Shown piece by piece: positions 35,904-43,699 of a DNA stretch of 64,000 nucleotides (position 1 is the stretch's first letter; the number at the start of each line of letters is the position of its first letter). Made by a program: the position numbers and the translations under genes. The DNA is from Lacticaseibacillus sharpeae JCM 1186 = DSM 20505 (GTDB lineage: Bacteria; Bacillota; Bacilli; Lactobacillales; Lactobacillaceae), in the NCBI RefSeq assembly GCF_001436225.1, contig NZ_AYYO01000010.1, forward strand, positions 1-64,000, read 5' to 3'. A model generated the notes under the pieces. The model was not told the DNA's origin, did not search any database, and was given only the letters and a program-made list of their open reading frames with translations.

Positions 35904-37688
35904 ATGGCGTCGGAACACATCGAACAGAAGCTGGCGTTGCTGCCAGATTTGCCTGGTAGTTACCAGATGAAGGACATCACGGGCAAGATTATCTACGTCG
36001 GGAAGGCGAAGAACCTGAAGAATCGGGTACGCTCGTACTTCAAGAGTAGCCACGACGGGAAGACGGCCAAGTTGGTATCCGAAATCGCCGACTTTGACTT
36101 CATCGTCACCAGTACGGACAAGGAGGCCTTCCTCCTCGAAATCACGCTGATTCAAAAATACCAGCCGTACTACAACATTAAGCTGAAGAAGGGGACGGGA
36201 TACCCCTACATTAAGATTACGAACGAGAAGGACCCACGCACGATGATTGTCAGTGATGTGCGCAAGGATGGTGCGTATTATTTTGGCCCGTACCCCAACG
36301 TGTATGCCGCCGAAGAAACCTTGCAGTTCATTCAGCGCGTGTACCCACTGCGCCGCTGCAATGGCTATCAGGGCCGGCCATGTTTGTACTACCACATGGG
36401 TCAGTGCCTGGGGGCGTGCTTCAAGGACGTACCGCAAAAAGATTACGACCGGCAGATTGCCCGCATTAAGAGCTTTTTGAACGGCAATACGGCCAAGGTG
36501 AAGGCCACACTGACCAAGCAGATGCAGGTGGCGGCGGATAAGGAAGAGTATGAACGGGCGGGCGAAATTCGCGACCAGATTCGGTACATCGAAGCCACCG
36601 TTGAAAAGCAAAAGATTATCTCGACGGATCACACCACGCGGGACCTGTTCAATTTTTATATGGATAAGGGCTGGATTTCCATTCAGGTGTTCTTCATCCG
36701 CCAGGCGCGGCTGATGAAACGCGAAAAACGGCTGTTCCCCGTGGTGAACACGGCAGAAGAAGAATTCGAATCCTTCATCCTGCAATTCTATGACCGGAAG
36801 AACAACGTGAAACCGCGGGAAGTGCTCGTACCCGCGGGGATGAACAACGACGTGCTTAGCGACGTGATTGGCGTGCCAGTGCGCACCCCGCAGCGCGGTG
36901 AAAAGCGCGCCCTCATGGACCTTGCCGCCAAGAACAGCCGCATCACGCTGGAAGAAAAGTTTCGCTTACTGGAACTGGACAACCGCAAGACGGTGGACGC
37001 ACAGGCCGAAATCATGGAGGCTCTGGGCTTGCCCCGGGACGGCCACGTCATCGAAGCCTTCGACCACAGTCACATTCAGGGCGCTGAACCCGTCAGTGCC
37101 ATGGTGCAGTTCGTTGACGGCCGACCGGAGAAGAACAACTACCGTAAGTACAAGTTGGCCCAAGATGAGGGTGACCACAGTGCGAACGAAGACGCCAACA
37201 CGCGTGAGGTCATCCGCCGCCGGTACACGCGGCTGCTCAAGGAACACCACCCGTTCCCCGACCTAATCCTGATGGACGGGGGCGCCATTGAAATGAACGC
37301 CGCCAAGGATGTGCTCGAAAACGAGTTGAACTTGGACATTCCGGTGGCGGGGATGGTGAAGAACAACAAGCACAAAACGGCCGCGTTGCTATATGGCAAC
37401 TTCGACCAACCGATTGATCTGGACCCGCGTAGCCAGGGGTTCTATCTGCTGGAACGAATTCAAGATGAGGTGCACCGTTTTGCCATCACCTTCCACCGCC
37501 AGCTGCGCAGTAAGACCAGCCTGACGAGTCGGCTGGAGGAGATTAAGGGTGTGGGCCCGAAGACCCGCGCCAAGTTGATGCGGGAATTCAAGACGATTAA
37601 CAACATCAAGGCCGCGAGCGTGGCGGAGTTGCAGGCGGTCGGCATCAGCAAGACAACCGCCCAGACAATCAAATTGGCCCTAACCTAA
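35904..37688 (+). CDS. uvrC: excinuclease ABC subunit C
   Basis: A 594-residue nuclease that makes both incisions in nucleotide excision repair. The N-terminal GIY-YIG domain (PGSYQMKD..GKIIYVGKAKNL, about 16-38) is followed by the UvrB-binding UVR region (about 200-235). The RNase H-like nuclease core has FDHSHIQG (near 387), and the tail has helix-hairpin-helix motifs (IKGVGPKTRAKLM). AAGGAGG is 8 bases before the ATG at 35904. The internal cysteine motif (RRCNGYQGRPCLYYHMGQCLGAC) is also present. Single gene, then the obgE leader. Confidence 0.97.
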   Translation: MASEHIEQKLALLPDLPGSYQMKDITGKIIYVGKAKNLKNRVRSYFKSSHDGKTAKLVSEIADFDFIVTSTDKEAFLLEITLIQKYQPYYNIKLKKGTGYPYIKITNEKDPRTMIVSDVRKDGAYYFGPYPNVYAAEETLQFIQRVYPLRRCNGYQGRPCLYYHMGQCLGACFKDVPQKDYDRQIARIKSFLNGNTAKVKATLTKQMQVAADKEEYERAGEIRDQIRYIEATVEKQKIISTDHTTRDLFNFYMDKGWISIQVFFIRQARLMKREKRLFPVVNTAEEEFESFILQFYDRKNNVKPREVLVPAGMNNDVLSDVIGVPVRTPQRGEKRALMDLAAKNSRITLEEKFRLLELDNRKTVDAQAEIMEALGLPRDGHVIEAFDHSHIQGAEPVSAMVQFVDGRPEKNNYRKYKLAQDEGDHSANEDANTREVIRRRYTRLLKEHHPFPDLILMDGGAIEMNAAKDVLENELNLDIPVAGMVKNNKHKTAALLYGNFDQPIDLDPRSQGFYLLERIQDEVHRFAITFHRQLRSKTSLTSRLEEIKGVGPKTRAKLMREFKTINNIKAASVAELQAVGISKTTAQTIKLALT

Positions 37689-37732
37689 CCGTTATTTTTA
37701 CCAGATGTTTGTCTGAAGAAATGGCATAATGG

Positions 37733-37965
37733 TGCGGGTTTGCATTGCTTTTTGCAGCTTAGGTCTGTATCCTAAGATTAGGAAAGATTGTGGGGATTAT
37801 TCCCAGTCGATTGCGAAGCGGAGCACATCCACCAGGCTGAACCGGTGGGTGCGGCCCGCTTCGCCGATTTTAACCGCCGGGATTCCGGCCGACTACGGTT
37901 ACTGGGGCGCACCCCTTGAAAATTGGTTAAAAGGAGAGTTCCCGCTGCGTGCGGGACATAAAAAA
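37733..37965 (+). promoter_or_regulatory. long hairpin-rich leader of obgE
   Basis: About 230 bases after a weak -10 (CATAAT 37723-37728) contain at least six local stems: 37758-37763/37771-37776 (CTTAGG), 37791-37796/37800-37805 (TGGGGA), 37829-37833/37844-37848 (CCACC), 37876-37880/37885-37889 (GCCGG, loop GATT), 37904-37907/37912-37915 (GGGG) and 37941-37945/37951-37955 (CCCGC). The last lies between the Shine-Dalgarno AAGGAG and the ATG. I do not recognise a known RNA family. Confidence 0.5.
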
Positions 37966-39249
37966 ATGTTTGTAGATCAAGTCACAGTTGAAGTACGTGC
38001 CGGTAAGGGGGGCGACGGTGCCGTTGCCTTCCGTCACGAAAAATTCGTTCCGTTCGGTGGCCCATCCGGTGGTGATGGTGGCCGTGGGGGGAGCATTATT
38101 TTCTATGTTGACTCCGGACTGAACACCCTGATGGATTTCCGTTACCACAAGCACTTTAAGGCGACCCGTGGTAGCAACGGGTTGGCAAAGGCGATGTACG
38201 GGAAGGCCGCGGAGGACACCCGTGTTGCCGTTCCTGCCGGCACCAGCGTTACTGACGCGGATACCGGTGAATTTATTGGCGATTTGACGGAACCCGGGCA
38301 GGAGCTCGTGGTTGCGCGCGGTGGCCGTGGTGGCCGCGGGAACATTCACTTTGTTTCCCCGAAGAACACTGCACCCGAGATTGCCGAAAATGGTGAACCA
38401 GGCCAGGAACGCTACGTAACCTTGGAACTGAAGGTGCTCGCGGACGTCGGTCTGGTTGGGTTCCCTTCTGTCGGTAAGTCCACCTTGCTGGCCGCAGTGA
38501 CCGGGGCCAAGCCGAAGATTGCGGCTTACCACTTCACCACCTTGGTCCCGAACCTCGGGATGGTACGCCTGGATGATGGGTCTGACTTTGTCATGGCCGA
38601 TCTGCCTGGGCTGGTTGAAGGTGCTGCGACCGGGGTGGGTCTCGGGATGCAGTTCCTGCGCCACGTTGAACGCACGCGGGTAATCTTGCACCTGGTCGAG
38701 ATGGATCCCCTGAACGGGCGCGACCCGTACACCGACTTCCAGCAGATTCAAAAGGAACTGTTGACTTACGATGACAACATGTTGGACCGGCCCGAGATTA
38801 TCGTGGCAACCAAGATGGATGCACCGGGGGCCGACGAGCGCTTCACCGAATTTCACGACCAGTTGATTGCCGCTGGGTTTGCTGAAGACCACATCATGGC
38901 CATCTCCAGTGTTACGCACAGCAACCTGCAACAATTGCTGCACAAGACGGCGGAACTACTGGCCAGTGCACCGGCAATTGCGGATGACCACCACGATGCG
39001 GACGAGAAGACGTACGCACTGAAGGACGAAAATGCCTTCGAAGTCACGCCTTCTGAATACGGCTTTACCGTAACTGGGAAACGCATTGAACGGGCCGTCG
39101 CCATGGCTAACTTGGATCACGATGATGGGGTTATCCGCTTTGCCAAGACATTGCGGACTATGGGGATTGACCAAGCCTTGCGTGATGCGGGGGCCGAAAA
39201 CGGCGATGAGATTACGATTGGCGAATTGACCTTCACCTTCGAAGAATAG
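37966..39249 (+). CDS. obgE: GTPase ObgE/CgtA
   Basis: A 427-residue essential GTPase in 50S ribosome maturation and stress signalling. The Gly-rich Obg fold ([27 protein letters not shown], residues 11-46) is followed by the G domain, G1 [11 protein letters not shown] (about 165-175), G3 DLPGLVEGA, and G4 TKMD. The C-terminal OCT domain spans about 350-427. ATG 37966 gives the canonical [10 protein letters not shown] start, but its only good Shine-Dalgarno is about 30 bases away across a hairpin. An in-frame CTG at 37945 has ideal spacing and would add seven residues. The frame is open further upstream, which I regard as chance. Confidence 0.95.
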   Translation: MFVDQVTVEVRAGKGGDGAVAFRHEKFVPFGGPSGGDGGRGGSIIFYVDSGLNTLMDFRYHKHFKATRGSNGLAKAMYGKAAEDTRVAVPAGTSVTDADTGEFIGDLTEPGQELVVARGGRGGRGNIHFVSPKNTAPEIAENGEPGQERYVTLELKVLADVGLVGFPSVGKSTLLAAVTGAKPKIAAYHFTTLVPNLGMVRLDDGSDFVMADLPGLVEGAATGVGLGMQFLRHVERTRVILHLVEMDPLNGRDPYTDFQQIQKELLTYDDNMLDRPEIIVATKMDAPGADERFTEFHDQLIAAGFAEDHIMAISSVTHSNLQQLLHKTAELLASAPAIADDHHDADEKTYALKDENAFEVTPSEYGFTVTGKRIERAVAMANLDHDDGVIRFAKTLRTMGIDQALRDAGAENGDEITIGELTFTFEE

Positions 39250-39284
39250 TGACGTTGTAACAGATTTTTAGAAGATAGTGAGTA

Positions 39285-41237
39285 ATGCGCATGGAGCAGC
39301 GAAAGAAGCGTCGGTATATTACCGGCTTTGATGGGTTACGCACAATCGGGGTACTGGGGGTAATTTTATATCACATCCGTCCGGACATTTTCCGGGGCGG
39401 GTACCTCGGTGTGCCGATATTTATGGTCGTGTCCGGTTACCTCATTACGGACGGGCTGATTATGGAATTCGACCGCAGTAATGGGTTCGACTTCCGCGGG
39501 TTCTGGCAGCGGCGGATTAAGCGCCTCTATCCAGGACTGGTGTTAATGCTGCTGGCAACAAGCGCGTACATTACTTTATTTGCGCGGGGATTACTGCATA
39601 ATTTGCACCAGATTGTGCTCAGCAACTTGCTGTACGTCTATAACTGGTGGCAAATTGCCAACGGTCAGTCCTACTTTGCGCGGTTTGCACAGGGGGACAG
39701 TCCGTTCACCCACTTATGGACGCTGTCGATTGAGGGGCAGTTCTACCTAATCTGGCCGCTGCTGATGCTGTTGATTTTGCGGCGCACCAAGAAGGATTAC
39801 AAGAAGCGGGGCATGCAGCTCGCCCTGATTCTGGCGGTGATTTCTGGTTTACTCATGGCGATTTTGTACCAGCCGAAGACCGGGGTTCCGTTTGACCCAA
39901 GCCGCCTGTATTACGGGACGGACACGCGGGCATTCAGCATTTTGCTGGGCGCCGCGCTCGCCTTTGTGTGGCCAAGTTCACGCCTGGCCGAAGACGTACC
40001 GCGTACGGACAAGATGGTGCTAAATGGCATCGGGACAGTATCGCTAATCGGCATGCTGGCAATGGTGATTTTCACCACCGACCAGAGTCCGTTCTTGTAT
40101 CGCGGCGGTATGTTCATCTTTTCAATCTTCGTGACCCTGTTGGTGGCCGTTGTGGCGCACCCAGGGGCGGTGTTCAATCGACTGCTGAGTAATCCCGTCT
40201 TTACGTGGGTCGGCCGGCGTAGTTACGGACTGTATCTGTACCAACTGCCGGTGATGGTGTTCATGGAGTCTAAGGCCACGAACATCGCTGATCACCCGGT
40301 CCTGTACCCGGTAATTGAAGTCATCTTGATTGTCTTGATTACTGAGTTCTCGTACCGCTTTGTTGAACAGCCACTGGCGCACGCAGATTATTCATTCGCT
40401 GGCTTTAAAAAATACGTCCAGGCAGTGCGCGTTAACCGCGCGCAGCTCATCCGCACTGGAGTCCTTGCCCTCATCGCGGTGATTGGGCTGGTCGGCGTCA
40501 TGCAGGCGCCGTCTGCAAAGGCGGTCGGCGAGTCGCCGCTGCAAAAGCGCTTGACTGACACCAAAAAGGATAAGGCTGCTAACCGCAAACGATTGGCGGC
40601 CATGAAGAAGGCCCTCAAGGAGTCTGATTCAACCAAGAGTAGTACGGTCAAGCAGTCGAGCAGCGCGGTTAAGCCAAGCAGTTCGTCGAGCGCTAAGCCG
40701 CAGAAGACTAAGCCGGTGGCGGGCCTGACCGCGGCGGAGACGGCGCGGGCACAGAACTTGCGGGTTGTTGCCGTTGGGGATTCCGTCATGAAGGACGGCG
40801 AACCGCTGCTCGAGAAGATTTTCCCGAAAGCCTACGTTGATGCCGTCCCATCACGGCAAGTCAGCGACGGTGTGGCTGTAATGAAGAAATATGCGACGAC
40901 GGGCGCACTGGCGAACACGATTCTCGTTGGTTTGGGTACCAATGGCCCGCTGACCAAGGAGTACTTGGATCAAGTGATGCACATTGCAACGCCTAAGCGG
41001 CAGGTGTACTGGATTAGTGTCCGCGTGCCGACGAAGCAGTGGCAAAACACGACCAACGCGGCCCTCAAAGCGGGGGCGGCACACTATCCGAACCTGCACG
41101 TGATCGATTGGTATGCTTACGCCAACAGCCACGATGAATGGTTCTATAAGGATCGTGTCCACCCGACACCGAGTGGGGCTAAGTACTACGCGACGTTTAT
41201 TGCCAAGAACTTAGTGGGAACTGCAACAAATAAATAA
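39285..41237 (+). CDS. membrane O-acyltransferase with extracellular SGNH domain (OatA-like)
   Basis: A 650-residue, two-part protein. Residues about 10-400 are an acyltransferase-3 domain with about ten or eleven spans (FDGLRTIGVLGVILYHIRP, with the family's His). A Lys/Ser-rich extracellular linker (about 425-480) leads to a C-terminal SGNH esterase/transferase domain: block I VVAVGDSV (Ser near 502), LGTNGP and DRVHP (Asp/His near 626-629). This is the OatA layout, which O-acetylates peptidoglycan and confers lysozyme resistance; wall-polymer acetylation is an alternative. ATG at 39285 or 39291; the ribosome binding site is weak. Own terminator. Confidence 0.9.
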   Translation: MRMEQRKKRRYITGFDGLRTIGVLGVILYHIRPDIFRGGYLGVPIFMVVSGYLITDGLIMEFDRSNGFDFRGFWQRRIKRLYPGLVLMLLATSAYITLFARGLLHNLHQIVLSNLLYVYNWWQIANGQSYFARFAQGDSPFTHLWTLSIEGQFYLIWPLLMLLILRRTKKDYKKRGMQLALILAVISGLLMAILYQPKTGVPFDPSRLYYGTDTRAFSILLGAALAFVWPSSRLAEDVPRTDKMVLNGIGTVSLIGMLAMVIFTTDQSPFLYRGGMFIFSIFVTLLVAVVAHPGAVFNRLLSNPVFTWVGRRSYGLYLYQLPVMVFMESKATNIADHPVLYPVIEVILIVLITEFSYRFVEQPLAHADYSFAGFKKYVQAVRVNRAQLIRTGVLALIAVIGLVGVMQAPSAKAVGESPLQKRLTDTKKDKAANRKRLAAMKKALKESDSTKSSTVKQSSSAVKPSSSSSAKPQKTKPVAGLTAAETARAQNLRVVAVGDSVMKDGEPLLEKIFPKAYVDAVPSRQVSDGVAVMKKYATTGALANTILVGLGTNGPLTKEYLDQVMHIATPKRQVYWISVRVPTKQWQNTTNAALKAGAAHYPNLHVIDWYAYANSHDEWFYKDRVHPTPSGAKYYATFIAKNLVGTATNK

Positions 41238-41245
41238 ATATCTTG

Positions 41246-41289
41246 CTCCGGATTGGCCCGCGTAAGTGCGGTCAATCCGGATTTTTTTG
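41246..41289 (+). terminator. terminator of the acyltransferase gene
   Basis: TCCGGATTGGCCCGC pairs with a matching arm ending TCAATCCGGA (41280), then seven Ts. Confidence 0.9.
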
Positions 41290-41328
41290 GCTGTGGGGCA
41301 ATCACGTCCGCGTACTTTTGTTTCGGTA

Positions 41329-41337
41329 TGTTATGAT
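41329..41337 (+). promoter_or_regulatory. extended -10 promoter before the small ORF and rnz
   Basis: TGTTATGAT (41329-41337) with the TG extension; no clear -35. Transcription would start near 41344. Confidence 0.45.
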
Positions 41338-41369
41338 ATAGGGTAAGCTAAAATGCACTGAGGATGGTA

Positions 41370-41447
41370 ATGTTCCGCAGCCGCCAAGAACCGCGCGGCG
41401 CGTTGCCCGTTGGCCTGGCGCCACGCGGCTGGTCGCGGAACTCCTAG
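41370..41447 (+). CDS. putative 25-residue basic small protein in a structured leader
   Basis: ATG 41370 with GAGGATGG 3-9 bases upstream opens 25 codons to TAG 41445-41447. The product is Arg- and Pro-rich (MFRSRQEPRGALPVGLAPRG, then five more residues) with five Arg and no acidic cluster. The same DNA folds: GTTCCGC (41372-41378) pairs with GCGGAAC (41435-41441), AGCC with GGCT inside, then a 9-bp stem GCGCGGCGC/GCGCCACGC with one mismatch. It could be a real small protein, a leader peptide for rnz, or a structured RNA whose reading frame is incidental. I do not recognise it. Confidence 0.45.
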   Translation: MFRSRQEPRGALPVGLAPRGWSRNS

Positions 41448-41467
41448 AAATGGATGGCAATACTTAA

Positions 41468-42427
41468 ATGGAAATTTTGTTTTTAGGCACCGGCGCTGGT
41501 TCACCTGCGCGCGGGCGAAACGTTAGTAGCTTGGCTCTGAAACTGCTCGATGAACGGAACGAAATCTGGTTGTTCGATTGCGGTGAAGGAACCCAACACC
41601 AAATCTTGCGCACGACGATTCGGCCCCGTAAAATCACCAAAATTTTCATCACCCACAACCACGGGGACCACATTTTCGGCTTGCCCGGTTTCCTGGCTAG
41701 CCGCGCCAACCAAGGCGGCACCGAACCCCTAACGATTTATGGGCCCAAGGGAATTGAAGACTTCGTCCGGACAAGCCTCAAGGTGACACAGACCCGGTTG
41801 TCCTACCGCCTTAAGTTTGAGGTCTTAAAGCCCGGCGTGGTGCTTGATGACAAGACGTTCACGGTTACTTGTGATCACTTGGACCACCGGATTGAAGCAT
41901 TCGGCTTCCGCATTGCCGAGAAGGACCATGAAGGCGAACTGCTGATTGATAAGGTCCGGGAAGCAGGCATTCCTGCCGGTCCCGCCTACTCACGCTTGAA
42001 GGCGGGCGAGACGGTCACCTTGGCTGACGGGCGGACGTTTAACGGGCAGGACTTCATCGGTCCCGCCCAGCATGGCCGGACCGTGGCCATCTTCGGTGAC
42101 ACCCGGCAGACCCAATCCGAATTGGCCCTGGCCAAGGATGCGGACGTCCTGGTGCATGAGAGCACGTTTGCGGGCGAAGAGGCCCGGATGGCTAAGCAGT
42201 ACTACCATTCCACGAACGTCCAGGCGGCGCGGCTGGCGAAGCAGGCGGGTGTTCACCGCTTGCTGCTGAACCATATTTCTGCTCGTTATGTGGGCAAGAT
42301 GGCCCGCGACTTGGAGAAGGAAGCCCGCAAGATCTTCGCGAACACGCGGGTGGTTGCGGACTTGAACGAATTCGATATTCCGTTTATCAAAACCCATGCG
42401 GAGGATACTGATGACAATGACCAATAA
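41468..42427 (+). CDS. rnz: ribonuclease Z
   Basis: A 319-residue metallo-beta-lactamase nuclease that trims the 3' end of tRNA precursors lacking encoded CCA. The zinc motif [13 protein letters not shown] (about 62-74) is complete, with [10 protein letters not shown] (about 36-45), FGDTR (about 210) and the C-terminal HSTF/HE residues. The start [18 protein letters not shown] matches the family. The ribosome binding site before ATG 41468 is weak (GGATGG), which fits some form of coupling with the upstream small ORF. It overlaps the dehydrogenase gene by 17 bases. Confidence 0.96.
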   Translation: MEILFLGTGAGSPARGRNVSSLALKLLDERNEIWLFDCGEGTQHQILRTTIRPRKITKIFITHNHGDHIFGLPGFLASRANQGGTEPLTIYGPKGIEDFVRTSLKVTQTRLSYRLKFEVLKPGVVLDDKTFTVTCDHLDHRIEAFGFRIAEKDHEGELLIDKVREAGIPAGPAYSRLKAGETVTLADGRTFNGQDFIGPAQHGRTVAIFGDTRQTQSELALAKDADVLVHESTFAGEEARMAKQYYHSTNVQAARLAKQAGVHRLLLNHISARYVGKMARDLEKEARKIFANTRVVADLNEFDIPFIKTHAEDTDDNDQ

Positions 42428-43211
42428 TTCATTGCGCGGCAAAGTTGTCGTGATTACTGGCGGCTCCAGTGGCATTGGCCGGGCCGTAGCACTGCAGGCT
42501 GCAAGTGCGGGGGCAACAATCGTGCTCCTGGCGCGCAACTTGACGAAGCTGGAAGAAGTCCGCGTTGCGGCGCAGTCCCGGGCGCACCGGCCCGCGTTTG
42601 CATTCCAGCTGGACGTGTCCGATCCGGTGAATATTGATGCGGTCTGGCACCAGGTGCTCGAAACCGTGCCGCGCGTTGATGTGCTGCTTAATGCGGCCGG
42701 CTTCGGGGTGTTCACCGAAGCACTGGACACGCCAATGGCCACAACGGAGAAGATGTTCCGCACCAACGTTTTGGGGCTCATCTACATGACCCGCCTGGCG
42801 GGCCGGCAGATGCTGGCGCAGGGCAGTGGGCACATCATCAGCATTGCCTCCATGGCCGGTAAAATTGCAACGCCCAAGTCGGCGGTGTATGCGGCAACCA
42901 AGTCCGCGGTTATTGCCTACAACAACGCGCTGCGCCTTGAACTGCGGCCACACGGGATTGAGGTGACCACCGTTAACCCTGGACCCGTGGCCACGAACTT
43001 CTTCAAGACGGCTAAGGCGGAGGACTACGAAGCCAAGGTAGCGATGTTTACACTTGATCCCGAAAAACTGGCCGCCCGCATCGTCGGCGCGTTTGGCCGG
43101 CGGGTCCGTGAAATCAATGCGCCCGTCATCATGAACGTTGCCGCCATTGCGTACCCGATGGTTCCCCGGGTGGGTGATTGGTTGGCTGGAACAATATTTA
43201 ACCGGAAGTGA
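42411..43211 (+). CDS. short-chain dehydrogenase/reductase
   Basis: A 266-residue classical SDR oxidoreductase using NAD(P)[11 protein letters not shown] (about 17-26) binds cofactor, NAAG is near 96, Ser near 146 and YAATKSAV (Tyr/Lys about 160-164) complete the catalytic set. The C-terminal segment is hydrophobic ([18 protein letters not shown]), as in the membrane-associated DltE/YqjQ-like group. Substrate unknown. ATG 42411 is 6 bases from GGAGG. Lies in an operon rnz, SDR, LapA-like gene. Confidence 0.9.
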   Translation: MTMTNNSLRGKVVVITGGSSGIGRAVALQAASAGATIVLLARNLTKLEEVRVAAQSRAHRPAFAFQLDVSDPVNIDAVWHQVLETVPRVDVLLNAAGFGVFTEALDTPMATTEKMFRTNVLGLIYMTRLAGRQMLAQGSGHIISIASMAGKIATPKSAVYAATKSAVIAYNNALRLELRPHGIEVTTVNPGPVATNFFKTAKAEDYEAKVAMFTLDPEKLAARIVGAFGRRVREINAPVIMNVAAIAYPMVPRVGDWLAGTIFNRK

Positions 43212-43216
43212 TTGAA

Positions 43217-43519
43217 ATGAAAAATCAACGTCGATTTGTGCTCATTCTCGTGCTTGTGCTCCTTGTGGTGATTTTTGCCCTCCAAAATAGCCAGCCGGTC
43301 GTAGTTAACGCGCTAATGGCGCATTTCCAGTGGCCGCTGATTATCGTGATTGTGGGCAGCCTGCTGCTTGGGGCCTTGATTACCCTCCTGCTGTCAGCGT
43401 CCAGCATTGCGGCGGCACGCAAGACGACCGCGCGCTTGCAGGAAGAAGTTAACCGCCTGCGCAATCAGCCGAAGAAGGCCAAGCAGGTCATTGAAACCCC
43501 TGCGGATGAAGACAAATAA
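43217..43519 (+). CDS. LapA-like two-span membrane protein (DUF1049)
   Basis: A 100-residue membrane protein with two spans (about residues 6-24 and 38-62) joined by a short loop with ALQNSQPVVVN, the DUF1049/LapA signature. A cytoplasmic basic, helical tail (RKTTARLQEEVNRLRNQPKK) follows and may form a coiled coil. LapA in E. coli takes part in lipopolysaccharide assembly control; the role in Gram-positives is unknown. ATG 43217 has GGAAG 8 bases upstream. Confidence 0.85.
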   Translation: MKNQRRFVLILVLVLLVVIFALQNSQPVVVNALMAHFQWPLIIVIVGSLLLGALITLLLSASSIAAARKTTARLQEEVNRLRNQPKKAKQVIETPADEDK

Positions 43520-43530
43520 ACAACTGAAGG

Positions 43531-43561
43531 AGAGACTGCGCTTGGCGTGGTCTCTTTTTTG
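43531..43561 (+). terminator. terminator of the rnz operon
   Basis: AGAGAC (43531-43536) pairs with GTCTCT (43550-43555), followed by TTTTTT. Confidence 0.7.
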
Positions 43562-43604
43562 GCTGCACTGCAACCGGCGCCGAACTTTGAGTGAAACTTA
43601 ACCA

Positions 43605-43621
43605 TTTGACCTTTACTGACC
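43605..43621 (+). promoter_or_regulatory. CtsR operator before clpB
   Basis: TTTGACC-TTT-ACTGACC is the reverse complement of the CtsR heptamer repeat GGTCAAAnAnGGTCAAA, with the second half matching 5 of 7. It overlaps the -35 box. CtsR is the class III heat-shock repressor of Firmicutes; its gene is not in this window. Confidence 0.75.
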
Positions 43622-43640
43622 AAATGCAAGTTGGTATAAT
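43612..43640 (+). promoter_or_regulatory. promoter of clpB
   Basis: TTTACT (43612-43617) and TATAAT (43635-43640) with a 17-base spacer; the -35 lies inside the CtsR site. Confidence 0.65.
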
Positions 43641-43699
43641 TTGCATTGTAAATGGGCGCACCAGGCGCCACAGTTCGTGATTTTGAGGAGGACGAATGT

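Noticed and set aside
37729-37965. 79-codon N-terminal extension of ObgE
   Set aside because: No family member has it, the composition looks random, and the region is better explained as a structured leader.
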